Below are positions 1 to 10,470 of a stretch of 64,000 nt of DNA, piece after piece. The translations under genes and the position numbers were made by a program. How positions within the stretch are numbered: position 1 is the stretch's first letter; each line of letters begins with the position of its first letter. The notes under the pieces were generated by a model. It saw only the letters and a list, made by a program, of their open reading frames with translations. It did not search any database and had not been told where the DNA came from. Source of the stretch: Mantamonas sphyraenae (taxonomy: Eukaryota > CRuMs > Mantamonadidae); the NCBI GenBank assembly GCA_026936335.1, contig JAPMXV010000042.1:310001-374000 (forward strand), written 5' to 3'.

Positions 1-1784
1 CGATCATCTTGCTATGCACAGGGACGTCCATGATGCCGCACACAATGCGTGCATAGGTGTCCAGGTCGACGTCCATGTCGGCCGAAGGCAACTCCACACC
101 CGACTTGAGCAGCTCCTCAAACTCGGGGGGCCAGATCTGCATCAAATCGTCGATGGAAGGCATGTTCTTTGTGTAGTGCACCGTGGCCTGTGGGGTGACG
201 CGGTGCAGCTTGCTGATGTCCTTGGCCCATTTGTCGATGAGGTGGCCGCTCTTGTCTGCGCGTTCGATGGTGGGCACAGACACGGGTGCCTCCACCGTGT
301 CCTTGCTGATCTGTCGCAGGCGCAACTGAAGCACCGCCGGGTCGGACTGGATGGCCGCGGGCTCGTCAAGCACGGTCAACCCCAGTGCATCCGCCTCTCC
401 GTCCGGCCGCGGGATCTTGATAAAGGCGTCGATGTCACCCACAGCGGGAATGTAGTCCGGAATAAATGGACGCAGCTTCGTTTCGATTTCCACAGTCTGC
501 GGCTTGTACCGCGTGATGTACTGGAAGAGTTCCTTGATCTCGTGTGCCACATCCAGGTCCTTGTAGTCGTCCGGATTGTATCCAGCCTGCCAACCGCCCG
601 AGGCCCCCACTGTGTGCATGGCCGAGTAGCCCTCGTTGCCGTTGCCATGGTCTGCGTCCTCCTCATCCTCCTCATCCTCCTCTTCTTCCTCCTCTTCATC
701 CTCTTCGTCGTCCTCCTCGGCTTCGTCCGTGCTATCGTCACTCCATTGGTCCTGTGGCTGCTGCGGCGACTCTTTGGGTCCGCCTGCCAGCCCTGCGGCC
801 GCTCCGTGGTCAAACTGGGCCGGCGGCGCTTCTGTGGGCATGGTTGCTGCCAATCCTCCCGAACGCCCAAACTGCCCCTGCATGCCTGTGCGCCCGTTGT
901 GGTCCTCCTCATTATCATCATCTTCTTCGTCCTCTTCCTCTTCATCCTCGTCTGTGCTGCCGTAGCTGTGCTGGCTGCGCTCGGGCGTCTTGGGCGGTGT
1001 GTCTGCGTGGGGCGGGCAAGGCGTTTTGGCGCGCACCGCGGATACAAAGTCGTGTGAGTGTGTGTGGTGTGTGCAATATGTGGAGGCAGTGTGCGGGTGG
1101 GTGGTGATGGGTGATGGATGATGGTGATGGATGGGTGCCCCGATGAACGGAAAAGGGTGCTTGGTTGTTCAACAACTAGGGGGGGTTGCCGGCTGCTGTG
1201 ATCTCCAAACTTACCGATTCGCTGGCTTGCCGCGAGGGTTTGCTGGCCCTGTGTGAATCCGACGTCACCGTCGCCGTCGTCAGAACCATCTACAGAGATG
1301 GCCTCATCGTACATCTCGTTCTCCACCATCTGGGACTGTGTGCAGTGATGCAGCGAGCGTGCGTGAGCGCGAGGTGGTGAAAGGCGCGGTGGAAAAACGG
1401 TCGCGCCGGTACTCTGGCCAAACGGCGAACCACAGCCGTGCGCACAGGCGGCCGGGGACACGGATCACACAGGGTAGGGAGCCCCAGGACAAGGAAACGT
1501 ACGCGAGTGGTGCCCATCATGGAGTTGGACGTTGCGCCCAGGTTTGTGGTGCCGCCAAAGGTGTTGGTTGTCGCGCCAAAAGTACTCGTGCCGCCTGTGG
1601 TGCGTGTCGTGCCACCCATGCCGTAGTTGAACTCGTCCTCCGAGTCCGAGTCATTGTCTCCGCCCGTTCGTTGGTTTTTCTGCAGCATCGACATGTAGTC
1701 CTCGTTGTCCGAGCTGTCCGAATCCGAAAAGTCGCCTCCCGCCGGTGGCGCCTCGCTGGGCATGGACATGTCTACAAGATTCAT
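1..1784 (-). CDS. IFT46: Intraflagellar transport protein 46, 3' end cut by the window
   Basis: Subunit of the IFT-B complex that carries cargo, notably outer-arm dynein, along the flagellar axoneme. Exons read 1784-1503, 1335-1215 and 1002 to beyond base 1; donors are GTACGT and GTAAGT and phases agree. The third exon carries the family-defining C-terminal domain: ITRYKPQTVEIETKLRPFIP, then PDYIPAVGDIDAFIKIPRPD, then WPPEFEELL near the window edge. The start ATG at 1784 opens a long Ser/Asp/Glu-rich leader (NEDYMSMLQ, then Gly-Thr-Thr repeats), so the N-terminal part, with a second acidic run around 650-720 and 900-960, is longer than in typical IFT46 (about 300-350 residues). About 468 residues are visible. 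The family call rests on near-verbatim recognition of the C-terminal domain and is firm; the last few residues are missing. Confidence 0.95.
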
Positions 1785-1995
1785 GTGTGCGGACGCATGG
1801 GGAGATGGGGAGGGGGTGGGGATGGGTGTCAGAGGGTAAGCTTTCGGGAGAGGAGGTGGGGAGAGTTTGGAACGCACTGAGGGGGTTGTGGTTTGGTTGC
1901 GTCGACCTGTGACGGTCAGCAATGCATTGTCCTTTGCTTTCTTCATAAATCCTTTTCCCACCCGCGTCCCCCTTTCCGTCCTCCCATCCTTTCAT

Positions 1996-2650
1996 TCATT
2001 CAATGGTCTTTGTGAGCTGACTGCGCTCCTCGTCGGAAAGGGTGGCCAACTGTGCTTCCCTGTTTGTGTTGTGTGCCTCCAATGCGCCAGTGAACATGGG
2101 CTCGATATAATCCGAGTACTCCTTCTGCACTTGGTCCAGCATGGCCGCCACGGCCTCCCCCTCCTCTGCCTCCGCGAGCTTCTGAAGCGACACCAAGGAC
2201 TGCGACATGGCCTGCAGCGCCATCGACGAACAGCTTCCCTTTAGGTAGTGTGCCACCCGTGCCAACTTTTCATATTCGTTTGATTCCCTGCGCGTGTACA
2301 CACACAGAAACGCACACACATGCACAAGCGTGATGGACCCCGGGTACGTGTCAGCCGCGTGTTTGTGCGCCTTGTGTGCTTTCCTTCCTTCGCCAAATCC
2401 TTCTCTCGTTCTTTGCGCCTTCTACCCCGAGCGACACAGTCGTGAAAGGTGATGCGGCAATCCTCTGTACTCACACCAAGCTTTTCATCTCTTGCAGCCG
2501 AAACTCTATCGATTCCATGCTTTGGGCCATCAACAGCGTCAGAAACTCTGGGTTGTCCTCGGCCACAAACGCCAGTGTCTCCCATTGCTCAGAGTCAATC
2601 CAACCGAGTTCCACCGCCTTGGACACGTCGACAGGGGAATGTATGGACAT
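1996..2650 (-). CDS. Histidine-containing phosphotransfer (HPt) protein
   Basis: Predicted 155-residue phosphorelay carrier that would accept a phosphoryl group on histidine and pass it between hybrid histidine kinases and response regulators. Exon 1 is 2650-2475 (donor GTGAGT); exon 2 is 2287-1996 (acceptor CGCAG), with GT|G codon phase matching. The signature RVAHYLKGSCSSMAL carries the phospho-acceptor His of the four-helix HPt bundle, and both flanks look helical. The ATG at 2650 gives MSIHSPVDVSKAVELGWID, a normal HPt N-terminus; the in-frame upstream codon is TTG. No kinase or receiver domain lies in the window. Length and single-domain organisation fit YPD1/AHP-type proteins. A kinase partner elsewhere is inferred. 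Confidence 0.88.
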
Positions 2651-2884
2651 GGTCGATGTGCAGAGCAAGGTGACTTTTGTTGGATTGGCGCAGATGGCGT
2701 GGCGTCGCCGCCACCGTGCTGGTGAACGAACCGGGAGACGTGTGTGCGATGGGAGGAGGCAACAGCAGGAGCATGGGAAGCTTCATCAGTCGTTTGGCTG
2801 TACAATTCCAACCGATCGCCACACTCAGAGAAGTAAACAGGGTGCAGAAGCGCGCAAACACTGCGCTGTTCATTTGTGGCTGAT

Positions 2885-4036
2885 TTACAGGACTCCAGCC
2901 TCGTTCTTGAGTTTGTCCAGCAGCTCGTCGACACTCTCGACCTTGCCACCGCCCTGGCGTTCAGGCGGTTCGTTGACAGCCAGGACCTGGAGGCGAGGCT
3001 GGACGGTGCTCTCGTCGACCACGTCGCCGAGCTCCATGACGTCCAAGGGCTTCTTCTTAGCCTTCATGATGTTGGGCAGGGTGGCGTAGCGGGGTTCGTT
3101 GAGGCGCAGGTCGCACGAAACGACTGCAGGCATGGACACAGACAGCTCCTGGAGACCGCCGTCGATCTCACGGGTGATGTCCGCGCTGCTCTTGGCGTCG
3201 TCGATGTCCAGCTTGGAGATAAAGGTGGCCTGAGGCCAGTCCAACAGAGAGGCCAGGCACTGTGCAGTCTGGTTGCTGTCGTCATCGATGGCCTGCTTGC
3301 CCAGCAACACCAACGTCGGTTCCTCTTTGTCTACCAGGGCCTTGAGCACCTTGGCCACGCCCAGCGGTTCCAGCACGTCGTCCGTCTTGACCAGCACCCC
3401 ACGGTCCGCACCAATAGCCATGGCCGTGCGCAGAGTCTACGTTTCCGAGTGTGTGTGACGGTGCCATGAGAGACACGGGGTCGAAGCAAAACGGTGTGGT
3501 CGGGTCAGCTTCGGGTCAGCTTCAGCAGGAGGGAAATCGGAGGGGTTCACAAAACAAACGCTCCACACAACGCCTGCGAGGCCCTATGGCACAGACGGCT
3601 CCACCAACGGGCAGTCTTACCTCTTGCGACTCGGCAGTGCCCACAGAGATCGCGACAACCTGTGCCGGGGCGACGGCGAGGGGACAAAGTGTGAGTGAGC
3701 GAGGGAGGGCATTTGCTACGCGGTCTCGCCCCCCTACACACTGGGCAGTCCAGTCCAGCCATGCATGTGTGGTCCACAACACGCACAGCACAAAGGCAGT
3801 GACCCTGCGACACACGTGGGATCGGCGCCCGCACGCGTGTCGCTGCACACACGCGCAAGACTCACCTCTTCGGCAACGCCAGCCTCCTTCAGGCGGACAG
3901 CCTGCTCGACGGCAATCTCGTCAAACGGGTTCATGGACATCTTGACGTTGGCCGTCTCGACACCAGTCTTTGCGGAATTCACGCGCACTTTGACGGCGTA
4001 GTCCACAACACGCTTGACTCCAACTACAACACGCAT
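2885..4036 (-). CDS. ETFB: Electron transfer flavoprotein beta subunit
   Basis: Mitochondrial matrix protein that, with ETF-alpha, takes electrons from acyl-CoA and other dehydrogenases and passes them to ETF-ubiquinone oxidoreductase. Exons are 4036-3866, 3659-3621 (only 13 codons, [13 protein letters not shown]) and 3436-2885; all joins are phase 0 with GT-AG ends, giving 253 residues, the family length. The N-terminus [19 protein letters not shown] and the segment ALAxGADRG-like [17 protein letters not shown] are diagnostic, as is [11 protein letters not shown] near the C-terminus. No obvious cleavable presequence is present, as usual for ETF-beta. The next gene upstream, Sec61-gamma, ends about 200 bp away on the same strand. 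Confidence 0.96.
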
Positions 4037-4239
4037 GTTCTCGGGATGGGTTGGAAGGTTTTCGGGTGGCTGGGAGTTCGCCCCGCAAGGCTGCCAACAG
4101 CCACAAATTGCATGCGCGTCTTTGTCATCTTCCACACACACACACACACGCACGCACCCGTTTGCAACTCATGCCGTCAAAACTGGCCAAGACGCAAAAA
4201 GCAACGGACGCAGAGACAAGCAAGGGGATTTCATTTTCT

Positions 4240-4889
4240 TCATCCGCCACCCACAAGCAGCTGGTTGATCGGAATGAACACAAGCTTGATGAGGAAACCA
4301 ATGAATCCCATGACGAGGAAACCGATGGTTGTGGCCTGCACAATCTTCTTGAACTCTGTGTAAAGGGGCCAAACAAACAAGCGAGAGAGAGGGCAAAAAG
4401 CAAACTGCCGCGTCAGCATCGTTTCCAGAGCCTCTCACAGGGCATGCCACCACACACGGGACCGCACATGCGCCGTCCGCCACGCGTGTATACACTCTTC
4501 ATCAGTCTACGTGCGCCTTCCGTGTGTGTGTGGCCCACGCGTGCACTGAAGCTCCAAACGGCAAGCCGTGCGGACAAAAACGTGGATTCCCCTCTCGCCG
4601 GCCTGGAACACGTGCCATGGCGACACACCCAGCCAGCAAGCAGTGCGTATGTCCAGCCATGGCGCCATGCTGCAATTTCGTGCGCCGTGCTACCGGATTA
4701 CATCCCGTATGCTGGCGAACGATCGTACGTGACGTGGCCGCTTGGGAAAACACATGCGAGTGGCTGACGAGGCACACCCGACTACCATCACTCACCCTTG
4801 CCGTTGGGCTTGGAGCACCTGTTCAGCAGCCTCTTGCTGTCACTGTAGAAAGTCCCCAAGGGCTTGGTCACACCGTCCACAACGTCCAT
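4240..4889 (-). CDS. SEC61G: Protein transport protein Sec61 subunit gamma
   Basis: Small tail-anchored subunit of the ER translocon (SecE/SSS1 family), clamping the two halves of Sec61-alpha. Exon 1 is 4889-4796 ([20 protein letters not shown]..., donor GTGAGT); exon 2 is 4355-4240 ([20 protein letters not shown]..., acceptor CACAG), stop TGA. The total is 69 residues, the usual size. The conserved RLLNRCSKP amphipathic region and the single membrane helix followed by [10 protein letters not shown] match the family closely. The 440-bp intron is one of the longer ones here and contains CA repeats on the minus strand near 4135. Translation starts only 39 bp downstream, in transcript direction, of the Arp2 stop codon. 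Confidence 0.96.
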
Positions 4890-4928
4890 GGTTTTCTGAA
4901 ATTCGGTTTGTTTGCGCTGGTGCGGCTC

Positions 4929-6689
4929 TCACGCGCCACCAAACGTCTTCTGCAGCGCCTTCTCCACACCCAGCTCATCGTACTCGGCCTTGCTGATCCA
5001 AAACTGCTCGCGATCCTTCATGATCTCGGCCAGCACAGCACCTCCCAGGAACACCATGTGCTTGCGGCGAGGAGGATCCTCGATGCGGCACTTGAACTTC
5101 TTGAGGCGCGACGAGTCGCCCTTGAGCACCTTCTGCAGGTACAGCGAGCGGATCTCCTTCTCCAGACGCGAGGGCAGACCCGGATACATCGACGTACCAC
5201 CCGACAGCACGATGTGCTTGTAAAACTCGGGGCGCGTATCGATGTCGGCGCTGTTGATGCAGTCAAACAGAGCCTCGGCCACACCCATGCCGTCAATGTC
5301 CACCAGACCCGGCGTGAACAGAGCCTCCGGCGCCTCAAAGCGCTCAGAGCCCACCTTGATCACACGGCCGTCCGGGAGCTGTGGTTGTGTGCGCATCCGA
5401 GTCAGTCTCGACACGTACACACACAGGAACTCACGATCCCTCTTCTTCGGTGCGCTGTGTTCTCTCCACTTACCGTGTATGGCTCCACGAGCACAGTTGT
5501 CTCGGCAGCAAGCTTGCGCTCCTGTGCCATGTCGTAACCCACGTAGCACAACTTCTCTTTGATTTGGCGCACGGTCTCAAAGTCGGCCGTGCGGTTGAAT
5601 GCGTAGCCACGATGCAGCAGCAGCTTGATCAGGTAGCGCGTGATGTCGCGACCAGCAAGATCGATACGGCGGGTCAGATGCGGCAGCGCAAAACCCTCGT
5701 ACACAGGCACAATGTGTGTCACTCCATCGCCCGAGTCGACCACAACGCCCGTCAGCAGACCTGTTCATATGTGTGTGCGTTGTGTATGTTGTGTGCGGTG
5801 TGTGTGCCATCTGTGTCAGCTCCCGACCTTGGTTTTTCCGCGGGAAATCCCCGCGTGTTGGTTTTCCCTCTGGGTCTGGCTGCTTTTCCGCAGCAGCCCT
5901 TCACGTTCCCCTCCTGTGCAACCTACCCTGCGCGTACAGCGTGAGCACAGCCTGGATGGCAATGTACGACGCGCTGAAGCCGTAGTGCTCAAAGATCACC
6001 TCCATCATCTTGTTGCGGTTCTTCTTCGGGTTCATCGGTGCCTCTGTGAGCAGAATCTTGCACTCGGTCGGATCAATGCCCAGGCGCTCGTTGAACGTGT
6101 AGTCGTACAGATGGTACATGTCATCCCAGTTGCGCACAATGCCGTTGTCCAGCGGGTACGAGATCTCCAGCATCGAACGCACAGGCGTGCACTCATCACC
6201 CACCATGATATCCTGCGGTGAAATGGGCGTCAGAAAAAAGGCCCTCCCTCTGCGACCACTTGCCCTCTTCCAGGTCCCGTCTCCCACGCCACCCCTGGCC
6301 CTCTCTGGCCCCCACCTACCTTGATCTCCACGTCGTGCACCTTCTCCTCGTAACGCAGGATCGGACGACCCAGCATGGACGGGAAAATGGCGTGCGGGAA
6401 GTTTGAGCCGGCAAAGCCGCACTTGACAAACTGTGTGCAATCCGCACCGACACGCACGCCCCACGCGTCCACCGCATAGACCCCACGTCTCCAATGTCAG
6501 CCTACCTCCCTCCCATGTCCCTCCTTTCTCCCCCCTGCTCACTCCACGATTCCTTCCCTCGCCCCGTAGCCTCTCTGCGCAGCCTGCAGGTCTCTTTGGG
6601 GCAAAAGGCCCTCCCTCCCATCATCGCCTCTCAGAACTTACCCCTGTGCCGTTGTCGCACACAATCACTTTCGACGAGTCGATGGACAT
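4929..6689 (-). CDS. ARP2: Actin-related protein 2
   Basis: Core subunit of the Arp2/3 complex that nucleates branched actin filaments. Five exons: 6689-6642, 6430-6320, 6212-5927, 5760-5474 and 5378-4929; every join keeps phase and gives 393 residues, as in other Arp2. Exon 1 ends in the phosphate-binding motif VIVCDNGTG and exon 2 continues [22 protein letters not shown] (second phosphate loop), [10 protein letters not shown] and the C-terminal SKAEYDELG are present. The C-terminus KTFGGA is normal. It is divergent from ATG12 with 135 bp between start codons, so the two may share a promoter. Presence of Arp2 implies actin-based motility, phagocytosis or endocytosis. The call is secure. Confidence 0.97.
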
Positions 6690-6824
6690 GATCTGCACAC
6701 CACACGCACATACACACACGTGTCAGTCGTTCCCCGCCACCTTTGCTGCTCCCATATCACCACAAATCCACCTACAAAAGTTGTTGTGGCCACTCTTGCG
6801 ACATTGCTCCGCCCCGCCCAAACC
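6690..6824. promoter_or_regulatory. Shared upstream region of ARP2 and ATG12
   Basis: The 135 bp between two divergent start codons must contain both promoters and both 5' UTRs. It has CA/TG-rich stretches near 6696-6720 and GCCCCGCCC at 6810-6818. No TATA box was evident. Regulatory role is inferred from position only. Confidence 0.5.
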
Positions 6825-7512
6825 ATGTCTCTCCGGGTCGACACAAAGCGCTCCAACAGCACTTCGTCCGACTCGGACAGGTCAAATTCATCTCGCACTT
6901 CCCCACGCACCTCCCCACGCGGCAAGGCAAAGGGTGAGCTAGCCCTTCACACAACGACCAACCCACACGCGCTTCCCGCACGCTCTCCATTGTTGCCCAC
7001 ACACTCACCCCACCCGTCCACACCTGCCCGCCTGCTTGCCAAAGTCGTTGTTCGCTTCAAGAACGTCGGCTCTGCAAAGGCCCTCAAGCAGGAGAAGTTC
7101 AAGATCAAGCGCGAAGAGAAATTCCAAACCGTCGTCGAGTTTCTGCGCAAGCAACTCTCCCTCGACTCGTCAACCTCTCTGGTCAGTGCCTCTTTGCTCC
7201 GCGCTTCCAACCGCTTTGTCTTTCCGTCCCGTGCTGCTTCCCGCTTGCTCGCCGTTTGCCTCCGTTCTGACTCTTTGACTCTTTGCTCCTGCTTCACAGT
7301 ATTTATTCTGCAACCAGTCCTTCAGCCCCAGCCCAGACGCCCTCGTGGGCGATCTGTTTGAGGTAATTTTGCACGTGTGGCGTCAGCCTGCATTCGCTCC
7401 ACAGGCCATCCAGCCCCACTGACGCTGAGAATGCCCCCGTTTTCCATCCCAGTGTTTCGGCGTCCACAACCAGCTCAGCATCTTTTACTGCGAAACCGTT
7501 GCGTGGGGATAG
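6825..7512 (+). CDS. ATG12: Ubiquitin-like autophagy protein ATG12
   Basis: Ubiquitin-fold modifier conjugated to ATG5 in autophagosome formation. Exons read 6825-6933, 7045-7181, 7300-7362 and 7453-7512 (stop TAG), giving 122 residues. The Ser/Thr-rich N-terminal tail is followed by VVVRFKNVGSAKALKQEKF, FCNQSFSPSPD, GDLFECFGVHNQL and the terminal FYCETVAWG, whose final Gly is the conjugation residue. The first intron (6934-7044, 111 nt) is a multiple of three with no in-frame stop, so a retained form is possible; its 3' end (CCAAAG) is weak, whereas the later introns end in CACAG and CCCAG. Removing it gives a normal ATG12 size. Family call is firm; the exon 1/2 junction is less so. Confidence 0.93.
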
Positions 7513-7673
7513 ATGAAGATACCCAGAACCATGTACCCAGTCTCCGTGTGCGAAAGGAGCCAGCCCCTTTCATCTTCAGCCCGTGGAAAATGCACATCTT
7601 GCACTGAAGTTCCCACTCTCGTCGCCACTTGAAGTGCCCACACACGATCTTTGTTCACCCCGGTTCCCTCCCC

Positions 7674-7679
7674 TATAAG
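7674..7679 (+). promoter_or_regulatory. TATA-box-like element upstream of repeat gene copy A
   Basis: CCCCTATAAGC lies 31 bp before the first base of the tandem repeat unit and about 110 bp before the start codon of copy A. That spacing suggests a transcription start close to base 7705. It lies outside the duplicated unit, so copy B has no equivalent. Function is inferred from sequence and spacing. Confidence 0.45.
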
Positions 7680-7704
7680 CACCTCCATGACTCTCGCGTC
7701 TTGT

Positions 7705-10458
7705 GACGTCCATGAACCACCCACCTCTCAAGGTGCGCGCGGCCAACCTGCGCCGTCGCACGCATCGAAACCAACAAACTGGTAGAAATGTACAAGACCA
7801 TTTTCTTGCTCATTGCCCTGTTTGCGGCCAGCGCCATGGCTCTGCCCGCAGACTACGAGACGAGCGCCGACATGGATGTCCTGTCGGCCGAGGAGGCCCC
7901 GGCCACCGCCAGCGAGGAGACTGTCTCCGAGCCCGAGTCGGCTGAGTTTGCCGAAGCCCCGGAGGAGGCCATGACCGCCGAGGAGACCGAAGAGATGGTC
8001 TCTGAGCCCGAGTCGGCCGAGGAGCTCCAGACCGAGGAGGAGGCTGCTGAGCCTGCCACCGAGGAGGAGGACGCCGACGTTGCTGAGCCCGAGGAGGCCC
8101 TTGAGAGCATGTCTGAGGACGTGGAGACCGAGGAGGCCCCCGAGGAGGAAGAGAGCAGCCTTGAGGAGGTTGCCGAGCCCGAGGAGGAGGAGTTCGCTGC
8201 CACCGAGACCGAGGACGTTGCCGAGCCCGAGGATGTCGAGGACGACGCCGAGGCCGAGGACGAGGACCTCGAGACCATCGAGGACTGGGACGAGCTGTGC
8301 CCGCCTACGCAGGGTAAGTGAAGGAAAGGGATGGTGTGGCGCAAGAGGGTGCGGGTTGTGCGTGACGGGCGTGTTTGTGGTTCCGGGCGATTTTGTGTGG
8401 TCGGAAAAAAACGCGGCCCTCTGGAAGCGGGTTTTGCGGGCGGTGGAGGGGGAGGAGGGACGGAAGCGACAACCCGAGGATGTGCATGTGTGCGGGATTC
8501 GTGTATGGAGGCGGATGTGTGTGTACATGGATGACGACGCACTGGGAAGTGCGGGGGAAGACGCTGGGGACAAAGAGGCCCCAGAGGCGTTTTTTTCTCC
8601 AATCTTCGGCTTTGGCATGCAAGCGTTTCTTAACGTCGGGATGCAGAAGGACACATCACACGTGCGCTGACACCTCGAGTTGCACATGTGCACACACACC
8701 ACAATCACAGAGGAGCTTGAGGATGAGGAAGAGGCTGCCCTGAAGGCCGGCATTCCCATCGCCGTTTACAAGCGCCTGATTGCCGCTTTCAAGAAGCGCG
8801 TGATCCACTACCGCAACTACTCCAAGAACAAGATCCAGCATGCGTACAACGTGCACATCAAGCAGCGTCGTGCTCACTGGCTGCGTGTGATCAAGGCTGC
8901 TATTGCCCAGCAGCGCCAGCACTCTGGCGCCAAGGCCCGCGCTCTGCTGGCCAAGCGCATCGCCGCCCAGAAGAAGTACACCACTGCTCTGGGTCGCTAC
9001 TACGCTGAGCGTGACCACATTGCGCAGACCTTTGCTCGCAACGTGAGCAAGTGGCGCACGTACTGGGCCAAGAACCTGGCTCGCCGCAACAAGAACATTG
9101 CTGTGGCCAACAACAAGTACAACAAGGCTGTGCAGGCTGCTGCCAAGCAGTACCGCAAGGACCGCAACCGTGGTAACTACAACAACCGTGTGCGTGCTGC
9201 TGCTCGCCAGCGCCACGCCGCCCACGTCCGTGCCAACCAGGCCTGGTCCAACGCCGTGCGCACCTACCGTGCCAACTGGTCCGCCATCCACACCAAGCGC
9301 AACAACGCAAACCGCGCCAACGCGCGCCAGTGGAACAGCGACCACCACCGTCTCCGCCGCGAGATCAACCACTACCAGAACCTGCTGAACCGCACCAAGC
9401 ACTACGCCCGCAAGTACGACGGCCAGGAGGAGCACGCTCGCCAGCGCTACAAGGACGAGACCATCCACTTTGCCAACAACGTGCGCCACTGGACCCACTG
9501 GCGTGAGGCTCATGTGAGCGGCCAGGTGCACCATCTGGAGGCTCAGATCGCCCAGCAGCAGCAGCACCAGAAGAACCGTGAGGCCAACGCCCGCCACAAC
9601 GCACGCGTCAACCGCGTCAACCGTGAGGAGGCCGCCCGCGCTGCCCGTGGCCGCAAGGCTGACGATCAGTTCATCAAGAAGGCCAAGTTTGAGCACAAGG
9701 CTGTGTCGAAGAGCCGCACCGCGTTCTTCCACGCCGGCAACCTGGCTCACCTGCGCAACCTGCGCCGTCAGTACCAGAACCACCTGCGTCACTACAAGAA
9801 CGTGTACCGCTCGCACTCGCGCAAGTGGCGCCACTGGGAGCACGTGCACGTGCGCGGCCAGCGCCACGCGATCTCGTCGTGGACCCGCTCCATGCACCAC
9901 ACGATCAACCACTACCGTCGTCTGATCAACCAGGCCCAGTCGCGCATCCGCCACTACCGCCGCTACGCCAAGTCGCAGCTGAACCACTGGCGCCGCTACA
10001 TGCGCGACCACCTGGCATACTGGCACCGCCGCTACTACATCCAGCGTGAGGCCTACGTCCGCCGTGTGCAGCGTGAGATCCACTACCGCCACCACGTTCT
10101 GCTGCGCAAGTTCCACTGGCAGTCGAACAAGCACCACGCTCTGAAGTACTGCTTCCAGACCCACAAGAACGTGCACAGCAACGCCTACGCCAACTGCGTG
10201 CGCAGCTTCGTGCCGCGTTGCCGCCTGGTCAAGAAGACCTACAAGAAGGGCAACAAGACCCTGACCCGCATGGTGCGCATGTGCTAAGTCTGTCTGTGCA
10301 GAGAGTGCTTTTGACACTGTGTCCTGACACATTGGGCAAGCCAAGTCAGCGGTATTGTCGTGATCGCAAGATCCGTTTCCAAGAAGAGACGAGAATACAG
10401 AACCCGACGCTTGCTCGTACATGCTCTCTCCCGATTTGCTCTTTTCCCCACAGTGGAC
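7705..10458 (+). repeat. Tandem 2754-bp duplication, unit 1
   Basis: The unit begins GACGTCCATGAACCACCCAC and ends in a pyrimidine tract followed by CCCCACAGTGGAC. It contains one complete gene with its intron, about 83 bp of 5' flank and about 170 bp of 3' flank. The second unit has exactly the same length (offset 2766), so there is no net indel. By eye I count about fourteen substitutions (roughly 0.5%). Twelve bases (10459-10470) separate the two units. No terminal inverted repeats or transposase are present, so this is a segmental duplication rather than a mobile element. Confidence 0.95.
7788..10287 (+). CDS. Secreted acidic/basic hendecad-repeat protein, copy A (novel)
   Basis: No known family recognised. 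Exons 7788-8313 and 8711-10287 (397-nt intron, GTAAGT...CACAG, phase 1) give 700 residues. Residues 1-19 form a signal peptide (MYKTIFLLIALFAASAMA, likely cut before LPADYE). Residues about 20-185 are dominated by Glu, Ala, Pro, Asp and Ser with repeats such as VSEPESAE and no Lys or Arg for long stretches. From about 195 to 700 the protein is the opposite: Arg, Lys, His, Asn, Tyr, Trp and Gln, few acidic residues. From about residue 270 onward aromatic/His and hydrophobic positions recur every 11 residues, clearest at 572-648. Five cysteines follow the signal: 171 in the hinge and 656, 671, 679 and 700. Codons are almost all C/G-ending, suggesting high expression. A structural extracellular, granule or wall protein with an acidic neutralising pro-region is an inference. 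Confidence 0.93.
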
Positions 10459-10470
10459 GCCGCATTTTTG

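Noticed and set aside
14-1057. Plus-strand frame with membrane-like Leu/Ile/Phe runs
   Set aside because: It is the antisense of the acidic Glu/Asp tracts of IFT46; the IFT46 frame is unmistakable.
6934-7044. Reading the first ATG12 intron as coding
   Set aside because: It stays open, but has a GTGAGC donor and low-complexity Pro/Ser/His sequence unlike ATG12; removal gives a standard-length protein. Kept as a stated uncertainty.
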